From Nonomuraea angiospora (GTDB lineage: Bacteria > Actinomycetota > Actinomycetes > Streptosporangiales > Streptosporangiaceae), in assembly GCF_014873145.1 (NCBI RefSeq), contig NZ_JADBEK010000001.1:4898001-4962000 (forward strand): a stretch of 64,000 bases of DNA, given 5' to 3'. Within the stretch, counting starts at the first letter, position 1; every line of letters begins with the position of its first letter. This document shows positions 14,558 through 23,153 of this stretch, piece after piece. The translations under genes and the position numbers were made by a program. The notes under the pieces were generated by a model. It had not been told where the DNA came from. It made no database searches and saw only the letters and a program-made list of their open reading frames with translations.

Positions 14558-15378
14558 CCGCCGCAGGTGGTGCGCATGGTCAGGGTGGCCTCTTCCAGCG
14601 AGAACGCGACCTCGACCCGTCCCAGCTCGGCCGTGCTCCCCACGTGGGTGCCGCCGCACGGGATGGACGCCTCGCCCTCCGGGAGCGAGCAGTGCCACGT
14701 GCGGCGGGCGGTCAGCCCCGGCCCCGGGACATCCAGCCGGACCGGCGCGCCGGCCGCCACCCAGGCCGCGAGCTGCTCGTTCGCCTGCTGGGCGACCTTC
14801 CCGAAGTCCAGGCCCTCGGCGGAGAACCCCTTCTTGCGCAACGACTTGCCCAGGCGGTAGACGTCGACGCTGCCGTGCGGCTCGATCCGCGACGACACGA
14901 TCGCCGCCTGGTCGAAGTCGGGGTGCCCGAGCGGGTCGGGGGTGGCCTCCTTGCGCCAGTGGCCGGCCAGGGCCGCGTTCACGGCGAGCGCGGCCAGGTG
15001 GCAGGCGGTGTGGCCCGCCGAGAGCGCCGCCCGGAAACCGGCGTCCACCTCGAGCTCGACCTCCGCCCCGACGGGCAGCGGCGTCTCGGTGACGTGGACG
15101 ACCAGCCACTCCCAGCCCTCCGTGCCGCGCCGCACCGGGATGGCGTCGCCGACGAAGACCTCGCCGGTGCTCGACTGGGCCCCTGTCACGCAGTCGACGA
15201 CCGGCAGACCTCCGATCGTGCCCCGGTCTGCGGGCTGGTCGGGCCAGGTGTGGTCAAGGGGGTGGAACGGCGTCTCGGCGACGACGAGACCGTGCCGGTC
15301 CCCCACCGGCACGGCCCCGACGATCTCGGAACGGCCGGCGGCCCGGCCGTCAGGGAAGGTGACGACGGTGGATCTCAT
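14548..15378 (-). CDS. AlaX-like alanyl-tRNA editing protein
   Basis: 276 residues. The editing-domain zinc motifs are visible: HTACH (HxxxH, in AGHTACHLAALA) and CGGTHV (C-x3-H) near residue 246. An N-terminal beta-barrel like the AlaRS linker precedes them (TPFHPLDHTWPDQ). It removes mischarged Ser or Gly from tRNA-Ala in trans. The ATG overlaps the CynX stop codon (ATGA), so the two genes are cotranscribed. The predicted product ends G-P-S at the tandem repeat. Confidence 0.88.
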   Translation of the reverse strand: MRSTVVTFPDGRAAGRSEIVGAVPVGDRHGLVVAETPFHPLDHTWPDQPADRGTIGGLPVVDCVTGAQSSTGEVFVGDAIPVRRGTEGWEWLVVHVTETPLPVGAEVELEVDAGFRAALSAGHTACHLAALAVNAALAGHWRKEATPDPLGHPDFDQAAIVSSRIEPHGSVDVYRLGKSLRKKGFSAEGLDFGKVAQQANEQLAAWVAAGAPVRLDVPGPGLTARRTWHCSLPEGEASIPCGGTHVGSTAELGRVEVAFSLEEATLTMRTTCGGPS

Positions 15379-16604
15379 CGCGTCATTCTCGCAGGCACCG
15401 CCTGCTCGTCCTCCAGGTAGCGGTTGCGGCCCGCGTACAGGCCGGTGAACAGCTGCACGACGAGCACCACGAAGATCAGCGTGTACGGCAGCGTCCACCC
15501 GCCGGTCACGTCGCGCAGCACGCCGACCAGCAGCGGACCGGCGCCGGCGATGAGATATCCCGCACTCTGCCCGAACGCCGACAGCGCGGCCGTGGCCTCC
15601 GGCGTACGGGTGCGCAGGGCCAGCATCATCAGCGCCAGCGGGAACGACCCCATGCCCACCGCCACCAGCGTCACCCAGAGCAGCGCCAGGTCGGCCGGCC
15701 CGGCCCACAGCCCCAGGAACCCGGCCGCGTAGAACGCGACGAGCCCGACCACGGCGGGACGCTGGTCACGGAAGCGGGAGGCGACCACGGGCACGACGAT
15801 CGAGACCGGGATGTTCAGCGCGGTGAACACGCCGAGGATCGCCCCGGCCTCCGACGTGCTGAAACCGCTGTCGGTGAGGATGGTGGCGAGCCAGCCGAAC
15901 ATCATGTACGCGATCATCGACTGGGTGCCGAAGTAGACCGCGATCATCCACGCCAGCTTGCTGCCGAGGAGGCGGCGGAGGCCCGCGTCCCGGCTGCCCG
16001 CGTCCCGCTCCGGCTCACTGCGCAGAAGCGCAAGCCACGGAATGGCGGCGACGGCGGCCAGGGCCGCCCACACGCCGAGCGCGATGTGCCAGTCGCCCGA
16101 CGCGCGCTCGATCGGCACGGTCGCGGCGGCGGCCAGCATGGTGCCGACCGCCAGGGCCGTGGTGTAGACGGTGGTCATGATCCCGGTGCGGGCCGGGAAG
16201 TGGCGCTTGATCAGCGTGGGGATGAGCACGTTGCCGACCGCGCCACCGGACAGCGCCACGGCGCTGCTCAGCAGGAACACCGGGGCGGAGCCGACGAGCG
16301 ACCTGACCAGCATGCCGACGCCCAGCGTGACGAGGGCGAGCAGGAGCAGGCGGTGCTCGCCGACGCGCCTGGCCAGGGTGGGCGTGATCGCGCCGACGCT
16401 GGCGAAGGCGAGGACGGGCAGGGTGGTGAGCAGGCCGGTGCCGACGCTCGTCATGCCCAGCGCGCCGGTCAGCTGGTCGAGGAGCGGGCCGACGCTGGTG
16501 ACGGCGGTGCGCAGGTTGAGTGCGGCGAGGACGATTCCGAGTACGAGGAGCCAGGCGAGGGATCCGGTGGTTCGGCCTCGTGCCTCTTGGGTCAGCACGC
16601 TCAT
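15375..16604 (-). CDS. MFS transporter, CynX/NimT family
   Basis: 409 residues with 12 predicted membrane segments. The N-terminal LVLGIVLAALNLRTAVTSVG followed by PLLDQL is the CynX/NimT signature (the LRxAVTSVGPLL stretch after helix 1), and the second half repeats the fold at VYFGTQSMIAYMMFGWLA. Members export or import cyanate, 2-nitroimidazole and other small anions. It shares 4 bp with AlaX. An AT-rich promoter region lies at 16605-16680. Confidence 0.87.
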   Translation of the reverse strand: MSVLTQEARGRTTGSLAWLLVLGIVLAALNLRTAVTSVGPLLDQLTGALGMTSVGTGLLTTLPVLAFASVGAITPTLARRVGEHRLLLLALVTLGVGMLVRSLVGSAPVFLLSSAVALSGGAVGNVLIPTLIKRHFPARTGIMTTVYTTALAVGTMLAAAATVPIERASGDWHIALGVWAALAAVAAIPWLALLRSEPERDAGSRDAGLRRLLGSKLAWMIAVYFGTQSMIAYMMFGWLATILTDSGFSTSEAGAILGVFTALNIPVSIVVPVVASRFRDQRPAVVGLVAFYAAGFLGLWAGPADLALLWVTLVAVGMGSFPLALMMLALRTRTPEATAALSAFGQSAGYLIAGAGPLLVGVLRDVTGGWTLPYTLIFVVLVVQLFTGLYAGRNRYLEDEQAVPARMTR

Positions 16605-16688
16605 TTCGGGGGCGGTCCTCCACTCATCAAGTCATAGGACGAATCGCCATCTTAACAGGACCGAAATATCCATTTATTCCTGGCTGTG

Positions 16689-17069
16689 TCAGCGTTTGTG
16701 GCGTAGCACCCAGTAGAGGCCCACCACCGGGAGCACGAGCGGGATGAACACGTACCCCTTCCCGTACGCCGACCACACCGTCTCGTCGGGAAAGGCGGCC
16801 GGGTCGAGGACGCTGAGCGTGCCGATGATCAGCACCCCGGCCAGCTCGATCCCCAGCCCCACCAGCGCGAGCAGCCGCGCCCCGCGCCAGAGTGCGACGG
16901 TGAGGGCGATGTAGACGGCGGCCGCGAGGGCCGACAGCGAGTACGCCAGCGGCGCCTGGTCGAACTTGGACGCGATCTGCACCGCCGCGCGAGCCCCGGC
17001 CGCCAGCGAGAACAGCCCGTAGACCGCGATCAGGGCACGTCCGGGCCCGGTGCTGATGGAGGCGGTCAC
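16689..17069 (-). CDS. Conserved small membrane protein (second gene of pair)
   Basis: 126 residues from a GTG that overlaps the stop of the preceding gene (GTGA). Four predicted membrane segments: ALIAVYGLFSLAAGARAAVQ, LAYSLSALAAAVYIALTVAL, ARLLALVGLGIELAGVLII, and FIPLVLPVVGLYWVL, with an AYGKGYVFIP loop. I recognise it only as a recurrent actinobacterial membrane protein pair; function unknown. Confidence 0.75.
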   Translation of the reverse strand: MTASISTGPGRALIAVYGLFSLAAGARAAVQIASKFDQAPLAYSLSALAAAVYIALTVALWRGARLLALVGLGIELAGVLIIGTLSVLDPAAFPDETVWSAYGKGYVFIPLVLPVVGLYWVLRHKR

Positions 17070-17428
17070 GCGCCCCCCGCCCAGATCTGCAGCATCCGCC
17101 CCGTCATCACCGCGATCGCGAACCCCGCCACGACGAGGATCGCCGCCCCCCACCTGCTCCGCTCCGCCAGCGCCAGGAACACCCCGGCGGGCGGGATCAC
17201 CACCTGGCCCCCGACGTAGCCGAAGAGCGTGACCTTGTCGGCGGGCCCCTGCCCTCCGGCCACCGCCGCGATCACGAAGCCCGCCTGCACCAGCACGGCC
17301 ACCTCGAGCACGGCGAACCCGACCAGCAGCACCATGCCCATCGGCCGGTTGCGGATCGCGACGATCAGGCTCGCCAGCATGAGCAGCAGCGAGGCGACGA
17401 TGACGATCGTGGAGATGACGGTGTTCAT
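17066..17428 (-). CDS. Conserved small membrane protein (first gene of pair)
   Basis: 120 residues, four predicted membrane segments beginning MNTVISTIVIVASLLLMLA. Coupled to the downstream membrane gene by a 4-bp overlap, so the two probably act together. No catalytic motif is visible. Confidence 0.75.
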   Translation of the reverse strand: MNTVISTIVIVASLLLMLASLIVAIRNRPMGMVLLVGFAVLEVAVLVQAGFVIAAVAGGQGPADKVTLFGYVGGQVVIPPAGVFLALAERSRWGAAILVVAGFAIAVMTGRMLQIWAGGA

Positions 17429-17495
17429 CGGGGCTAAGGCTATCCCCAGGGCGCCCCGGTCCCCATTTCGCGGCACCTGGAAGGCGAAGGCGGCG

Positions 17496-18185
17496 CTACC
17501 GCTCCGGGACGGCGCGTTCGATGCCGTCGAGGACCCAGTTGAGGCCGCGTTCGAAGTTGTCGTCCGCCCCGCGCACCCCCTGCTCGATCATCGGCGCCAG
17601 CCGCGGGAACTCCCCGCTCTCGACCAGCTCCTTGATGTACGGCTCCGCCACGGCCGCCCGCTCCGCCTCGTTGATCCCCTCCGAGCGCGGCGCCCCGCGC
17701 TCCTGCGCCTCCCGCACCACGAACCCGGTCATGTAGTCGTTGAACACGGCCAGGAACCGCCACCGGGTCAACTGGTCGAGCCCCAGCCCGTCGAAGGCGG
17801 CCAGCTTCTGCTCCACGTGCCGCAGCGCGTTGGGCCCCACTGCCACCCGCTGCGAGATCAGCTCCACCCGCCACGGATGCCGCAGCACCAGCTCGCGCTC
17901 CCGCCGCGCCATCAGCAGCAGCGCCTCGCGCCAGGAGGACGGCAGCGGCTCCTCGACGAGCACCTCGGCGCTGACCTCGTCGAGCATCAGCGCGAGCAGG
18001 TCCTCCTTGCGCTCGATGTACGAGTACAGCGTCATCGCCCGCGCGTCCAGCTCGGCGGCCACCCGCCGGATCGAGACGGCGGCCAGCCCTTCGGCGTCGG
18101 CGACGGCGATGGCGGCGGCCACGATGGCCTCCCGGGTCAGCACCGGGCGGCGGGGTGGCGTGGGACGGGACCAGATCGAGCTCAC
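17496..18185 (-). CDS. TetR-family repressor of the adjacent MFS pump
   Basis: 229 residues. HTH: LTREAIVAAAIAVADAEGLA then VSIRRVAAELDARAMTLYSY with the recognition helix near MTLYSYIERKEDLL. The C-terminal part (about 85-220) matches the TetR_C_1 layout of TetR(A)-like and tetracycline/drug-pump repressors. It is divergent from a DHA2 transporter, and a 25-bp inverted repeat covers both starts. The classical reading is drug-inducible derepression of the pump. Confidence 0.9.
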   Translation of the reverse strand: MSSIWSRPTPPRRPVLTREAIVAAAIAVADAEGLAAVSIRRVAAELDARAMTLYSYIERKEDLLALMLDEVSAEVLVEEPLPSSWREALLLMARRERELVLRHPWRVELISQRVAVGPNALRHVEQKLAAFDGLGLDQLTRWRFLAVFNDYMTGFVVREAQERGAPRSEGINEAERAAVAEPYIKELVESGEFPRLAPMIEQGVRGADDNFERGLNWVLDGIERAVPER

Positions 18186-18198
18186 GCCCAGATCCTAG

Positions 18199-18223
18199 AC
18201 ACCGTACGAAAGTGCTACGGTGT
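18199..18223. promoter_or_regulatory. TetR operator between repressor and MFS pump
   Basis: 8-bp arms ACACCGTA and TACGGTGT, exact reverse complements, 9-nt spacer. It ends 5 bp before the pump's ATG, which makes the upstream GTG at 18220 (inside the operator) an unlikely start. Confidence 0.7.
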
Positions 18224-18228
18224 ACGAC

Positions 18229-19584
18229 ATGCGATACAGCGTACGAAGTTCGCTCTGGACCACGGGCCTGGTCGTCCTCCTGGGCGTCGTCATGACGATG
18301 CTCGACACCACGATCGTCAACGTCGCGCTCGGCACCCTGGCCCGCGACTTCCACACCACGCTCGCCACCATGCAGTGGGCGGTCACCGGCTACCTGCTGG
18401 CCCTGTCGATGACGGTCCCGGTCACCGGCTGGGCCGTGGGCAGGTTCGGCGCCAGGAACGTCTGGCTGGTCTCGCTCGTGCTGTTCGTCGCGGGGTCCGC
18501 GCTCACCGCCGCCGCCTGGTCGGTCGGGAGCCTGGTCGCCTTCCGCGCGGTGCAGGGGCTGGGCGGGGGCCTGCTCCTGCCGGTCGGCCAGATGATGCTG
18601 GCCAGGGCGGCCGGGCAGGAGCGGATGGGCCGCGCGATGGCCATGATCTCGCTCCCGGCGATGCTGGTGCCCGTGCTCGGGCCGCCGCTGGGCGGGGTGA
18701 TCGTCGAGGGCCTCGGCTGGCGGTGGCTGTTCCTGATCAACGTGCCGTTCTGCGCGGTGGCGCTGCTGGCGGCGTTCCTGCTGCTCCCCCGCGAGCCGGG
18801 CGCGAGCCCGCAGGGGCTCGACGTGCTGGGCCTGGCGGTGCTCTCGCCCGGCCTGGCCGCGCTGGTCTACGGGCTGTCCGAGATCGGCAACGGGGCCTCC
18901 CCGCTCCACCCCGCGCTGTGGATCGGCGTGGCGCTGGTCGCCGGGTTCGCCGTGCGGGCGCTGAGGACGACGGGCGCGCTGCTGGATCTGCGGTTGTTCG
19001 GGAACCGGCAGTTCGCCGCCGCGGTGGGCGCGCTCGTGTGCTACTCGGCCGCCATGTTCGGCTTCACGGTGCTCGTTCCCCTCTACAGCCAGCTCGCGCA
19101 GGGCGGGAGCCCGCTGGAGGCGGGCCTGCTGCTGGCCCCGATGGGGATCGGCGCGGCGATCACGATGCCGGTCGCGGGCAGGCTGACCGACAGCAGGGGG
19201 CCGCGCGGCGTCGGCGCGGCGGGCGTGGTCGTGGCGGTGGCGGGCATCGCGGGATTCGCGGCGTTCGGGGGTCTCGTGCCGATGTTCGTCCTGGGGCTCG
19301 GGCACGGGCTGGTGTCGACGTCGGTGATGGCGGCCGCGTTCAAGACGCTGGAGCCGGCCGCCATCCCGGCCGCGACCACGCTGAGCACGATCGCGGTGCG
19401 GCTCGCCTCTCCGTTCGGCGTGGCGGTGCTGGCCGTGCTGTTGCAGGTGTTCACCAGGACGGGCGTGGAGCGGCCCTTCACGTACGCCTTCGGCGTCGCG
19501 ATCGCGCTGGCGGCCGTCTCGCTGGTGCCGATCGCGCTCATAGGATCGAAGGCATGGAGAGGATCCTCGTCAGCGCCTGCCTGA
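18229..19584 (+). CDS. DHA2-family MFS multidrug transporter
   Basis: 451 residues, about 14 membrane helices. Signatures: MLDTTIVNVALGTLARDFH (helix 1), TGWAVGRFGARNVW (loop 2-3, motif A), FRAVQGLGGGLLLPVGQ (motif B), and LGPPLGGVIVEGLGWRWLF (motif C, antiporter). It is a proton-driven efflux pump of the EmrB/QacA type. Its 3' end overlaps the DUF523 start by 31 bp. Regulated by the divergent TetR through the operator before it. Confidence 0.92.
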   Translation: MRYSVRSSLWTTGLVVLLGVVMTMLDTTIVNVALGTLARDFHTTLATMQWAVTGYLLALSMTVPVTGWAVGRFGARNVWLVSLVLFVAGSALTAAAWSVGSLVAFRAVQGLGGGLLLPVGQMMLARAAGQERMGRAMAMISLPAMLVPVLGPPLGGVIVEGLGWRWLFLINVPFCAVALLAAFLLLPREPGASPQGLDVLGLAVLSPGLAALVYGLSEIGNGASPLHPALWIGVALVAGFAVRALRTTGALLDLRLFGNRQFAAAVGALVCYSAAMFGFTVLVPLYSQLAQGGSPLEAGLLLAPMGIGAAITMPVAGRLTDSRGPRGVGAAGVVVAVAGIAGFAAFGGLVPMFVLGLGHGLVSTSVMAAAFKTLEPAAIPAATTLSTIAVRLASPFGVAVLAVLLQVFTRTGVERPFTYAFGVAIALAAVSLVPIALIGSKAWRGSSSAPA

Positions 19585-20048
19585 TGGGCCGCCGGGTCCG
19601 CTACGACGGTCGCGCCAAGACCAGCTCGGACGCCCGGCTCGCCGCGTGGCGCGAGGAGGGGCGGCTGGTGCCGCACTGCCCGGAGGTGTCGGGCGGGCTG
19701 CCGATCCCGCGTCCCGCCGCCGAGATCGAGGGCGGCGCGGGCGGGGCGGCCGTCCTGTCCGGGGCGGCGCGCGTGCTGGCGAGCGACGGGTCCGACGTGA
19801 CGGCCGAGTTCCTGGCGGGCGCGCGGTCGGCGCTGGCCGTGGCGCGCTCGCACGGCATCCGGCTGGCGGTGCTGAAGGAGGGCAGCCCGTCGTGCGGCGC
19901 GCTGTCGATCTACGACGGTACGTTCAGCGGCCGGCGCGGCCCCGGCCAGGGCGTCACGACGGCGCTGCTGGAGCAGCACGGCATCCGCGTGTTCACCGAG
20001 GACCACGTCGACGAGGCCGCCGACTATCTGCGGACCCTGGAGCCGTAG
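19554..20048 (+). CDS. DUF523 (YbbK-like) protein
   Basis: 164 residues. The family signatures are clear: ILVSACLMGRRVRYDGRAK at the N-terminus (SACLxGxxxRYDG), PHCPEVSGGLPIPRPAAEI in the middle, and LKEGSPSCGALSIYDGTFSG with the conserved SPSCG near residue 111. Conserved cysteines suggest metal or thiol chemistry, but the biochemical role is unknown. It begins within the transporter gene, hence translational coupling. The last codons (R-T-L-E-P-stop) form the first copy of a 30-bp tandem repeat. Confidence 0.9.
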   Translation: MERILVSACLMGRRVRYDGRAKTSSDARLAAWREEGRLVPHCPEVSGGLPIPRPAAEIEGGAGGAAVLSGAARVLASDGSDVTAEFLAGARSALAVARSHGIRLAVLKEGSPSCGALSIYDGTFSGRRGPGQGVTTALLEQHGIRVFTEDHVDEAADYLRTLEP

Positions 20049-20487
20049 CCCCGCCCTCTCCGGACCCTGGAGCCGTGGCCCCGCTACCTCCGGACCCCGG
20101 AGCCGTGGCCCCGCGCACCCTGGACGCGTAGAAGGAGCCTGCCAGCCCGGCGGCGAGCAGGACCGCGGTCACGCTGTGATACCAGCTCAGCAGCGCGCTC
20201 GACGGGCCCGCCCCGAGCGCCAGCGACAGGATCCCCATCAGCACCCCGCCGAGCGCGGCCGAGTGGCTGTAGATGAGCCCGTCCCAGGCCCACCCACGCC
20301 CGGCGAGCACGCCGTACGCCCCCGCGAACATGGCCGCGGCGCACAGCGTCTCCACGATCGCGGCCGGCACGATCACGGGCTCGCGTACCGGGCCGAACGA
20401 AATCCCGGCGTGCAGCAGCCCGAACGACAGGAAGATCAGCGCGTACAGCAGCGACAGCCCGCCCAGGGCCCTGCGGAGTGCGTCCAT
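19993..20487 (-). CDS. Small membrane protein with repeat-derived C-terminal tail
   Basis: 164 residues; the ATG at MDALRRALGG is preferred over an upstream GTG. Four membrane segments lie within residues about 10-120 (SLLYALIFLSFGLLHAGISF first). After ASRVR the tail is three repeats of GATAPGSG-like sequence and an Arg-rich end, produced by the 30-bp repeat and by reading into the antisense of DUF523 (56-bp overlap of the two coding ends). The original stop was probably before the repeats. Function unknown. Confidence 0.7.
   Translation of the reverse strand: MDALRRALGGLSLLYALIFLSFGLLHAGISFGPVREPVIVPAAIVETLCAAAMFAGAYGVLAGRGWAWDGLIYSHSAALGGVLMGILSLALGAGPSSALLSWYHSVTAVLLAAGLAGSFYASRVRGATAPGSGGSGATAPGSGEGGATAPGSADSRRPRRRGPR
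20031..20120. repeat. Three 30-bp tandem copies across a stop codon
   Basis: Units at 20031, 20061 and 20091 begin CGGACCCTGGAGCCGTAG, CGGACCCTGGAGCCGTGG and CGGACCCCGGAGCCGTGG. The first is the end of the DUF523 gene including its TAG; in later copies the stop has become TGG. On the minus strand the units encode a repeated G-A-T-A-P-G-S at the C-terminus of the convergent membrane protein. Confidence 0.95.
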
Positions 20488-20551
20488 GTGATCCACTCTC
20501 ACACCCGCGCCGGGCCGGCGAATCGTCCCCAGGGAGGCGGTCCGGATACCA

Positions 20552-20573
20552 CGCCCGCCGTAGCAGGCGGGCG
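20552..20573. terminator. Hairpin between convergent/tandem minus-strand genes
   Basis: CGCCCGCC, loop GTAGCA, GGCGGGCG: a perfect 8-bp stem 7 bp past the stop of the minus-strand secreted protein gene at 20581. Confidence 0.65.
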
Positions 20574-20580
20574 GCGCTCG

Positions 20581-21072
20581 TCAGTACTCCCAGGTGTCGG
20601 TGCGCTGCTCATGGCTGATGCAGAACACCCCCGTGCCGTGCTCGCCCTTGACCAGGTCCACCCTGATCCAGCCGGTGGCGCGGGCGACCTTGGCGGTGTA
20701 GCCGCTGACCGGGGTGGCCGACACCAGGCGGCAGCCCTCCGGGCCGAGCGTGAACGCCACCTCGCCGCCCTTCACCTTCACCACCTTCAGCGGTTTGCGC
20801 GGCGCGGGGCTCTTCACGGGACTCTTCACTGGGCTCTTAGTCGGGCTCTTGACCGGCTTTCCGGGCGCCCGACTCGGGCTGGGGGTGGGGCTGGGGCTGG
20901 TGAGGGTCAGCGGGGCTTCGTCGGCCGCGATCGTCTGGGCGGCGAACGGCTCCACGTCCACGTCGTCCACGAACTCGTCCCGCAGCACCCCCCGCACGCC
21001 GAACCACGAGACCGACACGGCGACCGCGGTCGCCCCGCACCAGATCGCCGCGTATCTAAGGGCCCGACGCAT
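20581..21072 (-). CDS. Hypothetical membrane-anchored protein with KSP repeats
   Basis: 163 residues. One N-terminal membrane segment (MRRALRYAAIWCGATAVAVS) and then an acidic stretch. A low-complexity linker follows (TSPSPTPSPS, then four K-S-P units), and a C-terminal beta-rich domain of about 65 residues contains two cysteines (EGCRLVSATP and VFCISHEQRT). It is divergent from the OmpR-type response regulator with only 27 bp between starts, so it is a natural candidate for that regulator's control. The C-terminal domain is not recognised. Confidence 0.7.
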   Translation of the reverse strand: MRRALRYAAIWCGATAVAVSVSWFGVRGVLRDEFVDDVDVEPFAAQTIAADEAPLTLTSPSPTPSPSRAPGKPVKSPTKSPVKSPVKSPAPRKPLKVVKVKGGEVAFTLGPEGCRLVSATPVSGYTAKVARATGWIRVDLVKGEHGTGVFCISHEQRTDTWEY

Positions 21073-21099
21073 AAGACGGATTATGTACGGTTGGTGCGC

Positions 21100-21777
21100 A
21101 TGGCGACGGTTCTCGTAGTGGAAGACGATGAATTCGTCAGATCGGCGATCATCCACGAGCTCGGCCGGCGCGGGCACGCCGTCCGCAGCGCCGGGTGCGC
21201 GCTCGACGCGCTCAGGGAGATCTCGCAGCGCCCGCCGGACGCCGTCGTCCTCGACCTCGGCCTGCCCGACCTGGACGGGTCCGAGGCGCTGCGCATGGTG
21301 CGCGGCGTCTCCGACGTGCCGGTCATCGTGGCCACGGCCCGCGACGACGAGACCGAGATCGTCCGGCTGTTACGGGCGGGCGCGGACGACTACCTGGTCA
21401 AACCGTTCTCCGGTGACCATCTCAGCGCCCGGCTGGACGCCGTGCTGCGCAGGGCCAGGTCCGCGCCCGCGCCCCAGATCTTCCGCGTCGGCGGCCTGGA
21501 GGTGGACGTGGCCCGGCGCGAGGCCGCGCTCGACGGCGGTCCGCTCTCGCTGACCAGGCGCGAGTTCGACCTGCTCGCCTACCTCACCGCCCGGGCCGAC
21601 CGCGTCGTCACCCGCCAGGAGCTGCTGGCCGAGGTCTGGCGGCAGTCGTACGGCGACGACCAGACGATCGACGTGCACCTGTCGTGGTTACGGCGCAAGC
21701 TCGGCGAGAGCGCCTCCCAGCCGCGTTACCTGCACACGGTCCGGGGCGTCGGCGTGATGCTGTCGGCACCCCGATGA
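21100..21777 (+). CDS. OmpR/PhoB-family response regulator
   Basis: 225 residues. Receiver domain: VLVVEDDEFVRSAIIHELG with the acidic pair E-D-D, phospho-acceptor Asp in DAVVLDLGLPDLDG, Thr in VIVATARDDE, Lys in DDYLVKPFSGDHL. The C-terminal winged helix (about 130-225) has SLTRREFDLLAYLTARADRV and TIDVHLSWLRRKLGE. Partner histidine kinase follows downstream after a repeat-filled gap. This is a standard two-component pair; inducing signal unknown. Confidence 0.93.
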   Translation: MATVLVVEDDEFVRSAIIHELGRRGHAVRSAGCALDALREISQRPPDAVVLDLGLPDLDGSEALRMVRGVSDVPVIVATARDDETEIVRLLRAGADDYLVKPFSGDHLSARLDAVLRRARSAPAPQIFRVGGLEVDVARREAALDGGPLSLTRREFDLLAYLTARADRVVTRQELLAEVWRQSYGDDQTIDVHLSWLRRKLGESASQPRYLHTVRGVGVMLSAPR

Positions 21778-21859
21778 GAGCGCCCCACGAGAGCGCCCGT
21801 GAGAGCGCCCGTGAGGGCGTGCCGATGAAGGCGGTCCCGATGAGAGCGTCCCGATGAGA
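21770..21859. repeat. Degenerate tandem repeats of a stop/start junction between RR and HK genes
   Basis: About seven units of 12-15 bp, each a variant of CCCGATGAGAGCG. The first contains the response-regulator stop (C-G-A-TGA) and the last the kinase start (ATGAGACGG); both are the sequence CCGATGAGA. The spacing between the two genes (76 bp) consists entirely of these units. Confidence 0.85.
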
Positions 21860-23152
21860 CGGACGCTGGCGGTGCTGATGGTCGCGGTCACCTCGATGGT
21901 CGCGCTGGCCTTCCTCGTGCCGCTCGCGCTGATCGTCAAGGAGACCGCGCAGACCAGGGCGCTGGCGGGCGCCGAGCGGCAGGCGTCCGCGCTGGTCCCG
22001 GTGCTGGCACTGACGACCAGGAGCGACGACCTCGGGCACGCCATGGCCCGCACCGAGGCAGGCCGGCGCGGCCTGCTGGCCGTCCACGTCAAGGGCGGCG
22101 CGACGCAGGGCACCTCCCGCGCGCCCGCCGCCGAGGTGGCCAGGGCCGCCCGCGAGACCAGGGCGAGCACCGTCGAGCTGGACGGCGGATACGTGCTGCT
22201 GCGCCCGGTCGCGCTGGACGAGGACCGGGGCGCGGTGATCGAGGTGTTCGTCCCCGCCGCCGACCTCAACCGGGGCGTCTTCACGTCATGGGCGGTGCTG
22301 ACCGGGGTGGCCGTGGCACTGGTGCTCGGCTCGGTGCTGGTCGGCGACCGGCTCGGGGCGCGGGTCGTACGCTCGGCGCGCCGGCTCGGCACCGCCGCGA
22401 CCGCGCTGGGAGCCGGTGACCTGAGCGAACGCGTCTACCCCGACGGGCCACCGGAGCTCAAGGCGGCGGCGACCGCGTTCAACGCCATGGCCAACCGCGT
22501 CACCCAGCTCCTGGCCGCAGAGCGGGAGCTGGCCGCCGACCTCTCCCACCGGCTCCGCACCCCGCTCACCGCGCTCAAGCTCAGCCTGGATCAGCTCGGG
22601 CCGGGGGCGGAGCCCGGCAGGCAGGCGCTGGCCAGGCTGGAGGGCGAGGTGGACACGATCATCGCGGCGGCGCGGCGGCCGTCGCGGGCGGCCAGGTCGT
22701 GCGACGCGGCCGAGGTGCTGCGCGAGCGGCTGACGTTCTGGTCGGCGCTGGCGGAGGACCAGCGGCGCCCGTGGGAGCTGGTCGGGGCCACGCTTCCGGT
22801 GCGGGTGCCCGTACCGGCCGGTGAGCTGACGGCGGTGGTGGACGCGCTGCTCGGGAACGTGTTCAGGCACACGGCGGAGGGCACGGCGTTCGGCGTCACC
22901 CTGCACGAGGGCCAGGACACCGTCGGCATCCTGATCGCCGACGCGGGGCCCGGCATCGCGGACCCGGACTCGGCGATGGAGCGGGGCAGCAGCGGCAGCG
23001 GGTCCACCGGGCTCGGGCTGGACATCGCGCGCAGGCTCGCCGAGTCCACTGGGGGCCGGCTGCGGCTGGACCGGTCGTCGATGGGCGGGGCCCAGGTGCA
23101 GGTGTGGCTGCGTACTGAAATAGCACCTAAGCCAGCCTTAAAGGACACTTAA
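21854..23152 (+). CDS. Sensor histidine kinase
   Basis: 432 residues. Two membrane helices (about 5-27 and 142-164) flank a periplasmic domain of about 115 residues, followed by HAMP (RSARRLGTAATALGAGDLSE). The phospho-acceptor site is LAADLSHRLRTPLTALKLSL (H-box with His in SHRLRTPL), and the ATPase has N-box LGNVFRHTAEGT, G1 ADAGPGI and G2 GSTGLGLDIARRL. All catalytic boxes are intact. Cognate regulator is directly upstream. Confidence 0.92.
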   Translation: MRRTLAVLMVAVTSMVALAFLVPLALIVKETAQTRALAGAERQASALVPVLALTTRSDDLGHAMARTEAGRRGLLAVHVKGGATQGTSRAPAAEVARAARETRASTVELDGGYVLLRPVALDEDRGAVIEVFVPAADLNRGVFTSWAVLTGVAVALVLGSVLVGDRLGARVVRSARRLGTAATALGAGDLSERVYPDGPPELKAAATAFNAMANRVTQLLAAERELAADLSHRLRTPLTALKLSLDQLGPGAEPGRQALARLEGEVDTIIAAARRPSRAARSCDAAEVLRERLTFWSALAEDQRRPWELVGATLPVRVPVPAGELTAVVDALLGNVFRHTAEGTAFGVTLHEGQDTVGILIADAGPGIADPDSAMERGSSGSGSTGLGLDIARRLAESTGGRLRLDRSSMGGAQVQVWLRTEIAPKPALKDT

Positions 23153-23153
23153 G

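Noticed and set aside
17229..20048. A 939-codon plus-strand frame across several genes
   Set aside because: Runs antisense to the TetR gene and out of frame with the MFS gene; only its end coincides with DUF523, which has its own start at 19554.
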